Positions 20,656 through 27,852 of a stretch of DNA of 28,368 nt are shown piece after piece; within the stretch, counting starts at the first letter, position 1; each line of letters starts with the position of its first letter. The notes beneath the pieces are model-generated. The model searched no databases and was not told the origin of the DNA. It was given only the letters and a program-made list of their open reading frames with translations. The DNA is taken from positions 1-28,368 of IMG/VR virus record IMGVR_UViG_3300020200_000138, one strand, 5' to 3'. The DNA comes from a virus. The position numbers and the translations under genes are program-made.

Positions 20656-21707
20656 GCCCGCCTCCACACCCGCCACTCCGCCGCTGGCCATGACTTCGCC
20701 GGCAGGATCATATCCCTCAGCCGCGCCGGGGTCAGCGTCTCGGCGTAGAAGGCATGGTCGGCCAAAGCCCAGCCCGCGCGCGCGAAGATCGGCTCGGCCT
20801 CGGCGACCTTCCGGCCGATCCACATATCCCATGAATCGGGGACGTTCGTCTCGAAGATCCAGCGCACGTCGGCGTCACGGAATTGCTCGAGCAAGCGTCG
20901 CAAGTGCTCATCATCCATGCAGCCCGTGACACGGAACATGGTCACGACGTCGATCGGCGGCGTGGGCAGGATCTCGCGCCAGGGCGTAGCGCCGCACTGG
21001 TACACGTCGTCGGCATTGCCCAGCCCGGCAAGGTCCAGACACCGCCGCGTCGCGTCGACGCGCGCCGGTAGTGCGTCGCAGGCGAAAATGTCGAGACCTG
21101 GATATTGACCCTCGAGCCAAGTCGCCATCTCCCCGTAGCCGCAGCCGAAGTCGAGGATCGTCTTGAGGCTGCGGTGCGCGATCAATGTCTGCAACCGATG
21201 GAGCGCCGGGCAATCCTCGTGCTCGACCGCCCACTTCCTGGCACCCTCGATCAATTCCTGGTCGCTGCGCCCGCGCGTTACGGCCGAGTTGCTCGCCCAT
21301 GCCCCGGGGACCTTCGCCGGATCTCCCGGCCATGCATCACGCCATACATGGTAGAGCGGGTTCAGCGCATGCCAGATCGGATGCCCGGCATCGGGTCCGG
21401 ATTGGATCAACCTTCCTAACCCAGACCATGGCTCCACACCTTCGAGCAATGCCGCCGCGGCGAATATGCCGCTTTCCTCGGGACTGCCCAAGCCGGCCGC
21501 CTCGATTGCGCGGCGCCAGGGTGCGGGGGCATGTTCGGCAGCGTCGAGCAGAGCCATCGTCGTTTCGGCCGGCACGGTGCGGCTATCGGCCATCAGCCGA
21601 GCTAGGCGGAAGGCCGCCACGTAGCACGCCGCAGGGCCACGCTCGGCCAGCATCTTCTTGGCCTGGCGTGTCAGGCGGCGGAAGTCCGATTTTACGATCT
21701 GCGTCAC
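20652..21707 (-). CDS. Class I SAM-dependent methyltransferase
   Basis: I start it at a GTG (21707) that overlaps the preceding stop (GTGA) and follows GGAGG. The longer frame upstream overlaps the previous gene and is Arg/Gly-rich. The product has 351 residues. The first 170 or so are helical (IVKSDFRRLTRQAKKMLAER onward) with no known motif. The rest is a Rossmann methyltransferase: motif I TILDFGCGYGEMATWL, the acidic turn LDIFACDALPARVDATRR, motif IV-like PIDVVTMFRVTGCMDD and a late strand region WALADHAFYAETLTPARL. FETNVPDSWDMWIGRK follows motif IV. It does not look like a DNA base methylase. The substrate could be a small molecule, glycan or protein. Confidence 0.75.
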   Translation of the reverse strand: MTQIVKSDFRRLTRQAKKMLAERGPAACYVAAFRLARLMADSRTVPAETTMALLDAAEHAPAPWRRAIEAAGLGSPEESGIFAAAALLEGVEPWSGLGRLIQSGPDAGHPIWHALNPLYHVWRDAWPGDPAKVPGAWASNSAVTRGRSDQELIEGARKWAVEHEDCPALHRLQTLIAHRSLKTILDFGCGYGEMATWLEGQYPGLDIFACDALPARVDATRRCLDLAGLGNADDVYQCGATPWREILPTPPIDVVTMFRVTGCMDDEHLRRLLEQFRDADVRWIFETNVPDSWDMWIGRKVAEAEPIFARAGWALADHAFYAETLTPARLRDMILPAKSWPAAEWRVWRRA

Positions 21708-22432
21708 CTCCCGCCTCCCCGCCGGTTCAGCCGGCGCTCGTAGAGCTCGAGCCCCCGGCGCACGATCGCCGCCACCCTGACATGCCCCATCCCTCTCTCC
21801 GCGGCGATCGAGGCCAGCGAACGACCGTCGATCACCACGTCGATCACCACCGGCAGGGATAGCCGCTTTCGCTGCATTTCCTTTGTCCACGGCAGGTAGA
21901 CCTCGTGGTGCAGTCGGGCGAGCTTCTCGGGAATTGCGGCCCTGCCGCCGCCCGATCCGCGGAGCAGCGAGGCCGGCCGGGCGAACAGCCCAGCCGTGAC
22001 CGCCTCAAAAACCCGGCGCAGGGATTCGGCCGCCACCTTCAGGTGATCGTCGAGCTTCATCGCCGCGATCGGGTCGCGCCGCGCCGGATGGGCTGCCTGC
22101 ACCACGGCTTCCGGCGTCGGCCCGTAATCGTCCCTTTCGCTCGGCAGCCGCTTCGTCTTGCCGTATCGCTCCAGGAGCTGGTCGATATCGACCAGCCTGC
22201 GCTTTACTTCCGCGATGCGCTGGCCGATTCGCCGGAGAACGTCCGTGGTATCGGCTCTCGGCTGGTGCAGACGCTCGCCCTTGAGACGGAGATCCTTGGC
22301 CATGTCGCGCAGCTCCTGCGCCGCCGCCCGCCGCAAGTCTCGCAATCTGGTCAGCGCCCCCGGCTGGCAACGCGCGAGCCCGGCCTCGATCACCACCAGC
22401 GCTCCCGTCCAACCCTCGGCCGATCTCGCCAT
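21704..22432 (-). CDS. Helical protein with possible C-terminal HTH
   Basis: The ATG at 22432 (AGGCGG 7 bases upstream) gives 242 residues. A GTG two codons earlier is an alternative. The N-terminal half is helical and should coil (LRDLRRAAAQELRDMAKDLR, RIGQRIAEVKRRLVDIDQLL). A middle part has KLDDHLKVAAESLRRVFEAV. The end has RSLASIAAERGMGHVRVAAI and VRRGLELYERRL, which reads like a sigma-region-4 or resolvase-type HTH. It may be a transcription factor acting on later genes. That is inference from the HTH-like end and its place late in the early operon. Confidence 0.55.
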   Translation of the reverse strand: MARSAEGWTGALVVIEAGLARCQPGALTRLRDLRRAAAQELRDMAKDLRLKGERLHQPRADTTDVLRRIGQRIAEVKRRLVDIDQLLERYGKTKRLPSERDDYGPTPEAVVQAAHPARRDPIAAMKLDDHLKVAAESLRRVFEAVTAGLFARPASLLRGSGGGRAAIPEKLARLHHEVYLPWTKEMQRKRLSLPVVIDVVIDGRSLASIAAERGMGHVRVAAIVRRGLELYERRLNRRGGGR

Positions 22433-22443
22433 GGTCACGCCGC

Positions 22444-23418
22444 CTACTTGCCCCGTGGAGGGGAACCATCGTCAAGGCCGAACTCGGCCAGCAGCGCGGC
22501 GTCGATCCGGCAGTCCGGGCTGCCGGGCGGTGCCCCGCGGAAGTTGGGCCACGTCGCCGGGTCGGTCTTGAACCGTTCGAGATCGCGCCGCAGTCTTGCG
22601 AGATATTGAGGGGTTGGCTCCGGTTTTTTGTGCCTCGGATTCTTCGCGTCGATAGCGCCGCCGATTGCCGCGCGCAGCGCGTTGCGGTCCCACGCCCGGG
22701 CGGTTCCGTCCGCCAGAATGGTGCGGATTTCCTCAGCGGTCAGGCTTTTCAGGGCACCATCGATCAGCGCCCCTGCGGTGTCGTCACCGAGCTTGAACGA
22801 CTTGGCGAGCCTGATGAGCCGCTGTCGTTGTTCGCCGGCGTCCCTGAGCAACCAAATCGGAATCTTTTCGTCGTCGTCGTCGCGCGCGGATGAAGGAATA
22901 GACGACGACGATGTATTATCTATATGACTATGAGATATGACGCCCGCGCGCTCGCGCGCGCGAGGGCCACCATCAGGAGATTGATGTGTTTGAATTTGTT
23001 CCGCGATTTTTCCGACATTGCCCGATGATTGCCCGATCATCGCCCGATCATCGCCCGATGATTGGTCAATGATCGGGCAATCATCGGCCGATGATTGCCC
23101 GATCTTCCCAGGCATCGGCTCCTCCTGGGCGGCTTTTGCCATCTCGATTTCCATTCGCTTCTGGGTGATCCAGCCGTCGGTGGTGACGGCCAACTTGCCC
23201 TTGGTGAACAGCTCGCCGAGAATGCGCCGGAGTGTCCTCGGATTGGCCAGCGCGAGGTCGCGGCACAGGTTCTGTTCGTCCATCTTCAGACGCGCGTCGC
23301 GGTCCTGCATGAGCATGATGATGTCCCAATAGATACCCCTGGCCTCGGGCGACAGGACGCGCGTGCCGGTGAGCCAGTCCCGGGCGTAGGCTTTCAGATA
23401 CGGCCGGCGAGTGCTCAT
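22444..23418 (-). CDS. DUF1376-type replication protein with internal origin repeats
   Basis: The ATG at 23418 gives 324 residues. The upstream extension of the frame overlaps the preceding gene and is discarded. Residues 2-95 fit DUF1376: RPYLKAYARDWLTGTRVLSP, ARGIYWDIIMLMQDRD, then NPRTLRRILGELFTKGKL and DGWITQKRMEIEM. Such proteins are the winged-helix N-terminal part of phage replisome organisers. A linker (about 104-137) repeats GQSSxDD-like units and is encoded by the 11-bp iteron array. A charged stretch, then IPIWLLRDAGEQRQRLIRLA and a helical C-terminal domain (ALKSLTAEEIRTILADG) follow. It probably binds its own internal repeats and loads the host helicase, like lambda O. That is inference. 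Confidence 0.7.
   Translation of the reverse strand: MSTRRPYLKAYARDWLTGTRVLSPEARGIYWDIIMLMQDRDARLKMDEQNLCRDLALANPRTLRRILGELFTKGKLAVTTDGWITQKRMEIEMAKAAQEEPMPGKIGQSSADDCPIIDQSSGDDRAMIGQSSGNVGKIAEQIQTHQSPDGGPRARERAGVISHSHIDNTSSSSIPSSARDDDDEKIPIWLLRDAGEQRQRLIRLAKSFKLGDDTAGALIDGALKSLTAEEIRTILADGTARAWDRNALRAAIGGAIDAKNPRHKKPEPTPQYLARLRRDLERFKTDPATWPNFRGAPPGSPDCRIDAALLAEFGLDDGSPPRGK
23012..23104. other. Iteron array with 34-bp perfect palindrome: candidate replication origin
   Basis: Eight units of consensus CGAT(G/C)AT(T/C)GCC stand at exact 11-bp spacing from 23012 to 23099. Units 6 and 7 are in the opposite orientation. Bases 23071-23104 form a perfect 17+17 bp palindrome with no spacer, starting and ending with GATC. 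Four GATC sites fall in the array. An AT-rich run (22981-23010) lies directly beside it and another at 22908-22940, as expected for an unwinding element. Confidence 0.65.
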
Positions 23419-23443
23419 TGTCTCTGCGGTGCCCCGTTCGTCA

Positions 23444-23884
23444 TCACGCTGTCCTCCAAAACCGGACCCCGAACAGATCGCCCTCGCAGACCGACCGCGC
23501 GACGAACTCGCGGCCCAGCTTGCGCGCCACAGCGCGATAGCTGACATCCGACACCAGGACGCCGGGAACGAAGAAGCTGTCGCCGACCTCGAGTAGTCGC
23601 CAGGGGTAGGTATATTTCGGCTTGCGCGGCCCTGTACGGCCGCTCCTGGCGGGCGGGATGGGGATGCCCTTGGCGATCGGGAAGATGGCCCCAGGCGGCA
23701 ATTTCGGGCTGGCCAAGGCCGCCCGTCGAGGGGGCGACCTGTGGTAGTTGTGGGCCTGGCCCATCACCGTGAGGCGCGCGATCAGTGCCGGGGTGGTCGG
23801 CGGATGCGCGGCGATCCGCGCCCTCTGTTGCTCGGCCTGGTCGGGTCGGCGGGAGACCGGGCGTGTTTCGAGATGGCACGCCAC
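23444..23884 (-). CDS. Conserved small phage protein (YPWRxLEVGDSFFVP)
   Basis: A GTG at 23884 gives 146 residues. It lies 3 bases after the stop of the MazG-like frame. The C-terminal 60 residues (KYTYPWRLLEVGDSFFVPG, then VARKLGREFVARSVCEGD, ending LFGVRFWRT) match a family of small phage proteins of unknown role that often sit in replication modules. The N-terminal part is helical, then Pro-rich (LPPGAIFPIAKGIPIPPARS). A strand-rich C-terminal domain with a conserved GDSFF turn is likely. Its own function is unknown. The replication gene follows 25 bases after its stop. Confidence 0.7.
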   Translation of the reverse strand: MACHLETRPVSRRPDQAEQQRARIAAHPPTTPALIARLTVMGQAHNYHRSPPRRAALASPKLPPGAIFPIAKGIPIPPARSGRTGPRKPKYTYPWRLLEVGDSFFVPGVLVSDVSYRAVARKLGREFVARSVCEGDLFGVRFWRTA

Positions 23885-23887
23885 GGG

Positions 23888-24207
23888 TTATCCACATCCG
23901 CTACGCTTACGGAACGCCGCACTTGGCCCACGCGCTTGAGCCAATAGCCGCGCCGCAACAGCACTCAATTGGCACGCCTCTTTTGCTATTGCGACCATGT
24001 CGTTGGCGTGGATCGCGGCGCGAAGTTCGTCCCATTCCTCACTCAGCACGCCGAGAGCCTCATGCGTGCTGGTGAAAGAGCCGAACTTGCTTTCTGCCCG
24101 CGCCGCCTCGTCGCGCTCGTCAGCAAGGCGTCGCTGACACCATATTGGGCTGCGACGAATGCCTTCACCCTAGCGATCGATGGCGGCACGGCCGATTGGA
24201 TTGTCAC
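23888..24207 (-). pseudogene. MazG-like protein gene, split by an apparent frameshift
   Basis: A GTG at 24207 with GGAGG 4 bases upstream opens MTIQSAVPPSIARVKAFVAA and QYGVSDALLTSATRR, but this frame stops at 24043. A second frame, open from 24169 to its stop at 23888, encodes RRLADERDEAARAESKFGS, then HEALGVLSEEWDELRAAI and ANDMVAIAKEACQLSAVAAR. This is a MazG-like nucleotide pyrophosphohydrolase pattern, with EEWDE matching EExxE. The second frame has no good start codon of its own. So either one base has been gained or lost, or ribosomes shift by -1 (no classic slippery heptamer seen). The first frame resembles a short DnaA-like HTH, so two overlapping genes are also possible. Confidence 0.55.
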
Positions 24208-24251
24208 GCTTCCTCCTTCTGCTGCTTGGCTTGGTCAGATAGAGAAGGAGG

Positions 24252-25148
24252 TCATTGGGCCGCGCTCCCCATCACGAATTTTTCCTGACGATCGAGCGCA
24301 TCCAGATATCTCACCGCTTGGCGGAAATACGAATCCTTCAACTCCACGCCGATAAAGCGCCGCCCGAGCTTGAGCGCGCAGTGTCCTTCGCTGCCGATAC
24401 CCATGAACGGCGATAGCACTACATCGTCTGGGTTGCTCCACATGATGAGCGCGCGGTCGATCACGTCGAGCTGCAACGGGCACAGGTGGCGCTCATCGTG
24501 GGCATCGCGCGCCGCCTTGACATTCAGCACATTGGTCTGGTTGACCGTCATCCACACGGGCGATGCCCACTCTTGCCATTGATCGAGCGGGAAGTCCTCA
24601 GGCGTATGTGCGATAGGCTCCGAATTCTCGCCCGGCTTGATGAAGGTCATCAGGTAGTCCGGCATTCCGCCGCGCGACTTGCTGCTGTCCTTGCGGAGTT
24701 GCTTGTAAAGCAAACCGACATGCTTGGTGCGCGTCATTTCAACGACTGGGTCGCGCCAGATCGTGCGCCTCCCGTGGTAAATCCATCCGGCCCTAGTGTG
24801 AATATTGATGATCTGGCCGCTGAAATCTTTGATGCCGACCGCGCCGTCTTTCCATTTGGTCTGAGGCAAATCCGAGCAATGTACGACGGTCAAACGACCA
24901 GCTTTCGTCACGCGAAGTTTCTCGGCAACCATAAAAGCGTAGTGTCGCGCGAACTCGTCGTCATCGGCGCTGTTGCCCATATCGGCCGCCGATTCGCTGT
25001 AGACAAACAACGACCCGAAGGGGGGGGAGTAGACTGAAAAGTCGATGCTATTGGCCGGCAGGTAGCGCAACACGTCACAGCAATCGCCGTGGTAGGCCGA
25101 CCAATTCTTACCGTGCGCCTCGTCCAAGCACTTCACTTTGCCAGCCAT
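24252..25148 (-). CDS. Beta-class DNA methyltransferase (probably N4-cytosine or N6-adenine)
   Basis: The 298-residue protein has the motif order of beta-class amino-methyltransferases. Catalytic motif IV is SPPFGS (41-46) near the N-terminus, and the SAM-binding motif I is VLSPFMGIGSEGHCALKLGR (about 244-263), followed by RFIGVELKDSYF. SPP rather than DPP favours N4-cytosine. Between them lies a variable part (KHVGLLYKQLRKDSSKSRGG) that may read the target site. No restriction enzyme is nearby, so it likely protects phage DNA or alters regulation. Its start overlaps the helicase gene by 16 bases. The codons for SPP contain a run of eight C. GC content is below that of the flanking genes. Confidence 0.87.
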   Translation of the reverse strand: MAGKVKCLDEAHGKNWSAYHGDCCDVLRYLPANSIDFSVYSPPFGSLFVYSESAADMGNSADDDEFARHYAFMVAEKLRVTKAGRLTVVHCSDLPQTKWKDGAVGIKDFSGQIINIHTRAGWIYHGRRTIWRDPVVEMTRTKHVGLLYKQLRKDSSKSRGGMPDYLMTFIKPGENSEPIAHTPEDFPLDQWQEWASPVWMTVNQTNVLNVKAARDAHDERHLCPLQLDVIDRALIMWSNPDDVVLSPFMGIGSEGHCALKLGRRFIGVELKDSYFRQAVRYLDALDRQEKFVMGSAAQ

Positions 25149-26509
25149 GTCGGTAGCCTTCCCTCATGTTTAGGCAGATATGGAACCTTGATGCGGGACG
25201 CCATGCCGTTGGCGCGCAGCATCGCCGCGCGCATCGCCATCTTCATTTTCTCGTGTTCAGATTCCTTGCGCTCGATTACGCGGCCGATCTGGTCTTCGCC
25301 TTCGGCAACGATGATATCGACCATTACCGGCCGCTTTTGTCCGAAACGCCAGAACCGGCGCACGGCCTGGAACCACAATTCATAGCTGAACGATCGACCG
25401 ACGAAGATGGTCCGATTGCAGAATTGTAAATTGAGCCCATGGCCGGCAATGCGCGGCTTGGTCAGCAGTATGCGTGCTTGGCGCATCAGGAAAGCGTCAA
25501 TATTTTCCTCTTTTTCGTCAATCGACATGCCGCCGCGAATCTCGACGCAATCGCCAACGGCGGCGCGCACGGTATCCGCCTCATAGTCGGTATCGACCCA
25601 AAGCACGAACGGTTCATGCGGCTCGGCATGGACAAGAGCGGCGGCTTTGTCTGCTCGCGCCCCGCTTGTCTGCCGCTTGATATCGTGAATGTTCGTCGCG
25701 CTGGCATCAAAAGAAAAAAGACCGTCCGTTAAATTGATGTGCTGCCCCGCCAGCTTGTGGCGGTTGACCTTGAGCGGCGGCAAAATATAGTCAGCATCGT
25801 CATACCCGAGATCGCTTGGCAATGTCGCCATACGGGACCACGACGCCATCCAATCCCAAAATGCCTCGACGGCGTGGCCCTTCAAGCGCCACTCCTGGCT
25901 GGCCTTGGACGTGTCATTGATGAAAAAACGCGACAGCATTTCGTTTGATGTCATCACAGACAAAAAGTCAGCCTGCTGGCCTAATTCCATATGGTCATTG
26001 GGCGCTGGCGTGGCACTGGCCGCCATCTTGAATGGATGCGCTGAGAAGATGTCCCGCAGGGCGCGCGACGTTGCGCCGGTCAATGCTTTAAGAATGGAGC
26101 TTTCGTCCAAGCTGACCGCGCTGAACCAATCTGGATCGATCTTATCCAGCCGGTCGTAGTTACAAATATTGATGCCGTCGCGCGCTTCGCATTGGCTGCG
26201 AATGACGCGCACGTTGTAGCCAAGCGCCAAGCCCTCACGCTCGGATTGCCGAGCGACGGCAAGTGGTGTCAACATCAAGGCGCGATCATTGCTGGCATCG
26301 GCGGCGTGCTTCAAAAACTCAAGTTGGCATCGCGTTTTACCGAGGCCGGTCGATAAATACAGGCCGGCGCGACCCTGGCGCAAAGCGAACCGGACGCAAT
26401 CGGCCTGGAATGGCTTGAGATGCGACGGCATCTCTGGCGGATTGACAATACCTGTTGCGTTCGCGCCAATCGCTTTCGTCGCAAGAAACGCCGCATATTC
26501 CGGTTTCAT
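25133..26509 (-). CDS. SNF2-like DEAD/DEAH-box helicase/ATPase
   Basis: The 458-residue protein shows superfamily 2 motifs in order: a Q-like start HLKPFQADCVRFAL (30-43), Walker A YLSTGLGKTRCQ (51-62), a TPLAVARQSERE stretch (motif Ia), motif II SLDESS (133-138, DES in place of DEAH), motif III ASATPAPND (164-172) and motif VI QAVRRFWRFGQKRPV (381-395). It most resembles short SNF2-type phage helicases. The start ATG overlaps the preceding stop (ATGA) with GAGGG upstream. It overlaps the methyltransferase gene, a pairing seen in other phages. It may remodel replication forks or help the methylase reach its sites. Its GC content is clearly lower than that of the neighbours, which suggests transfer as a unit. 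Confidence 0.85.
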   Translation of the reverse strand: MKPEYAAFLATKAIGANATGIVNPPEMPSHLKPFQADCVRFALRQGRAGLYLSTGLGKTRCQLEFLKHAADASNDRALMLTPLAVARQSEREGLALGYNVRVIRSQCEARDGINICNYDRLDKIDPDWFSAVSLDESSILKALTGATSRALRDIFSAHPFKMAASATPAPNDHMELGQQADFLSVMTSNEMLSRFFINDTSKASQEWRLKGHAVEAFWDWMASWSRMATLPSDLGYDDADYILPPLKVNRHKLAGQHINLTDGLFSFDASATNIHDIKRQTSGARADKAAALVHAEPHEPFVLWVDTDYEADTVRAAVGDCVEIRGGMSIDEKEENIDAFLMRQARILLTKPRIAGHGLNLQFCNRTIFVGRSFSYELWFQAVRRFWRFGQKRPVMVDIIVAEGEDQIGRVIERKESEHEKMKMAMRAAMLRANGMASRIKVPYLPKHEGRLPTWLAK

Positions 26510-26661
26510 TTTGCCCTCATGCCCCCGAGCGCCGCCAGGACGACGATATCCACGGGTTCATCGTCACGAGGCATGGACTCAAGGTCGCGCACGCGCATAA
26601 GCCGGATGGCCGCGATGGCCTGGGTGTAGATCAGCTCGGTGTTGTCGGCGGATTCGGTCAT
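26506..26661 (-). CDS. Small hypothetical protein (51 residues)
   Basis: The ATG at 26661 overlaps the preceding stop (ATGA), and its own stop overlaps the helicase ATG in the same way. GAGGCGGGG is directly upstream. The product is helical and acidic: MTESADNTELIYTQAIAAIR, ending VVLAALGGMRAK. Tight coupling on both sides supports a real gene. The family is not recognised. Confidence 0.6.
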   Translation of the reverse strand: MTESADNTELIYTQAIAAIRLMRVRDLESMPRDDEPVDIVVLAALGGMRAK

Positions 26662-26831
26662 CCCCGCCTCGCCTTCTTGCGCTTCTTCGGGCATTCCCTG
26701 GCGAGCATGGCGTGGACATGCTTGCGGGTTTCCGCCTGACGGACGCGCTTCTGTCCGTGCGGTGCGAAGGCTTGGCGCATGATCAGAGCGTCGAGCTTGC
26801 GCGCGTCGGCCAACTGGGCGAGGTCGGTCAT
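26658..26831 (-). CDS. Small basic hypothetical protein (57 residues)
   Basis: It starts at an ATG overlapping the RusA stop and ends overlapping the next ATG, both as ATGA. The sequence begins MTDLAQLADARKLDALIMRQ, continues RVRQAETRKHVHAMLARE and ends in a Lys/Arg cluster (KKRKKARRG). The basic tail suggests nucleic acid contact. The N-terminal helix could pair with a partner. No family is recognised. Confidence 0.6.
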   Translation of the reverse strand: MTDLAQLADARKLDALIMRQAFAPHGQKRVRQAETRKHVHAMLARECPKKRKKARRG

Positions 26832-27205
26832 GCAGCCACCTTGGTTTCCGCAGCGAGCGGGCTGACCGTCACCACGCACATTTCGATTCCATCCCCAGGC
26901 TCGATGGTGACGCGGCCGACGTGCTTCATGTTGTCGCCGACGATCACCTTGAGGTGGGCCAGAAGATCGATGATCGGCTTGAGGTAGTTGTCGCAGTCCC
27001 GTCTGTTGTTGCGCGGCACACGAATGTCGATCTGAACGCCCGACAAGTGATACGGCGGCAGGGGCACGCCGCGACCGCGCGCCGCACCGAGAAGGTGGGT
27101 GCATTCGGCGATCCAATCCTTGTACTCGCGCGTCTTGAACCGCCGGCCCCGATAAAGGTTGTTCGTGCTCGGTGGCGGAAAAACGCGGCAGGTCCAGGGT
27201 TGCAT
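26828..27205 (-). CDS. rusA: RusA-type Holliday junction resolvase
   Basis: From the ATG at 27205 the product has 125 residues, the normal RusA length. FPPPSTNNLYRGRRFKTREY is the usual RusA start. The catalytic acidic set is seen in VPRNNRRDCDNYLKPIIDLL (Asp70, Asp72 and Asp80 here) and VIVGDNMKH (Asp91), at the spacing of Asp70, Asp72 and Asp91 of E. coli RusA. RusA dimers cut four-way junctions and clear recombination or replication intermediates before packaging. AGGGTGG lies 7 bases before this ATG. A GTG one codon earlier overlaps the preceding stop and could also serve. Confidence 0.9.
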   Translation of the reverse strand: MQPWTCRVFPPPSTNNLYRGRRFKTREYKDWIAECTHLLGAARGRGVPLPPYHLSGVQIDIRVPRNNRRDCDNYLKPIIDLLAHLKVIVGDNMKHVGRVTIEPGDGIEMCVVTVSPLAAETKVAA

Positions 27206-27516
27206 CACGCGGCCACCCTGCGCAGTAGATCGGTCATATCGTCTGCGCCGTAATCCCGCCCCATCGCACAGATCGCCGCGGAGAACCTGGCGTCGTCATT
27301 TGGGGAGATCGCAATCGGGTGGTCTGAATCAGACCATGCCTTGAGCCGATCACCGCGGGCCTTCCGCAATCTGGTGAGCGCGTTGTAGACGGTCTTCGCC
27401 GGGCACCCCAGGTGTTGGGCTATCCAGCCGGAGGTCCGCCGTTCGTCTGCCAGGGCGAGGATGGCCCTGTCGCGCTCGAGCCGCTCGGCGTCGGGAAGGC
27501 GGCAGCGGTCGGTCAT
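27205..27516 (-). CDS. HTH-domain protein
   Basis: An ATG at 27516 shares its last base with the preceding stop (TGATG) and gives 103 residues. Residues about 14-52 (RLERDRAILALADERRTSG, WIAQHLGCPAKTVYNALTRL) form a clear helix-turn-helix of the sigma-region-4 or MarR-like kind. GCPAKTVYNAL is the turn and recognition helix. The C-terminal half (SPNDDARFSAAICAMGRDY) is helical. A DNA-binding regulator is likely, and its place upstream of rusA in a coupled series points to control of early genes. The longer upstream frame is not believed. Confidence 0.75.
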   Translation of the reverse strand: MTDRCRLPDAERLERDRAILALADERRTSGWIAQHLGCPAKTVYNALTRLRKARGDRLKAWSDSDHPIAISPNDDARFSAAICAMGRDYGADDMTDLLRRVAA

Positions 27517-27713
27517 CACCGCCCCTTGAGTGTTGCCGGGGGCGTCTTGGGCACGACCTGGACATGCTCGGCGGGAATCCCGGTCAGCTCGGGGATCACA
27601 TCGTCGGGATATCCCCTCGCCCGGTATCTGTGGACGACGGACTCGTGCTGCTGGACCACCTGCTGGGTGCGATGGTCGAACCATGGGAAGCCGATGGCGG
27701 GGCGGGCGGTCAT
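27516..27713 (-). CDS. Small hypothetical protein (65 residues)
   Basis: The ATG at 27713 overlaps the stop of the membrane peptide gene (ATGA). The sequence has FPWFDHRTQQVVQQHESVV, then YRARGYPDDVIPELTGIPAE and ends VPKTPPATLKGR. The segment GYPDDVIPELTGIPAEHVQ could be a short HTH of the 'AP-endonuclease/terminase-like' type, but this is weak. The ribosome site is poor, so expression likely relies on coupling. Confidence 0.55.
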   Translation of the reverse strand: MTARPAIGFPWFDHRTQQVVQQHESVVHRYRARGYPDDVIPELTGIPAEHVQVVPKTPPATLKGR

Positions 27714-27835
27714 TCAAGCACCCACAGCCACGCCTTGGCAGCCAGGGCTGCCGCGCCCAGCACGCAGGCAGCAAGAATCGCAAGGGCAGCCCACTTCGCC
27801 GCGCGCGCGATCGTCTCGTCTTTCGGCTGCCCCAT
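27710..27835 (-). CDS. Small single-helix membrane peptide (41 residues)
   Basis: An ATG at 27835 with GGGGGG about 7 bases upstream gives 41 residues. After a charged start (MGQPKDETIARAAK) comes one membrane helix, WAALAILAACVLGAAALAAK, and a short WLWVLE end. The stop overlaps the next ATG as ATGA. Such peptides in early phage operons may block superinfection or act on the host membrane. No homology is claimed. Confidence 0.6.
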   Translation of the reverse strand: MGQPKDETIARAAKWAALAILAACVLGAAALAAKAWLWVLE

Positions 27836-27852
27836 CAGCACCCCCCAGCGGT

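Noticed and set aside
21708-21890. N-terminal extension of the class I methyltransferase to 21890
   Set aside because: It overlaps the previous gene and is Gly/Arg-rich. The GTG at 21707 has a ribosome site and a 4-base stop/start overlap.
23012-23104. Iteron array read only as a coding repeat for a peptide linker
   Set aside because: The 11-bp spacing shifts the frame between units and the palindrome is perfect at third positions, so selection on DNA is the simpler reading.
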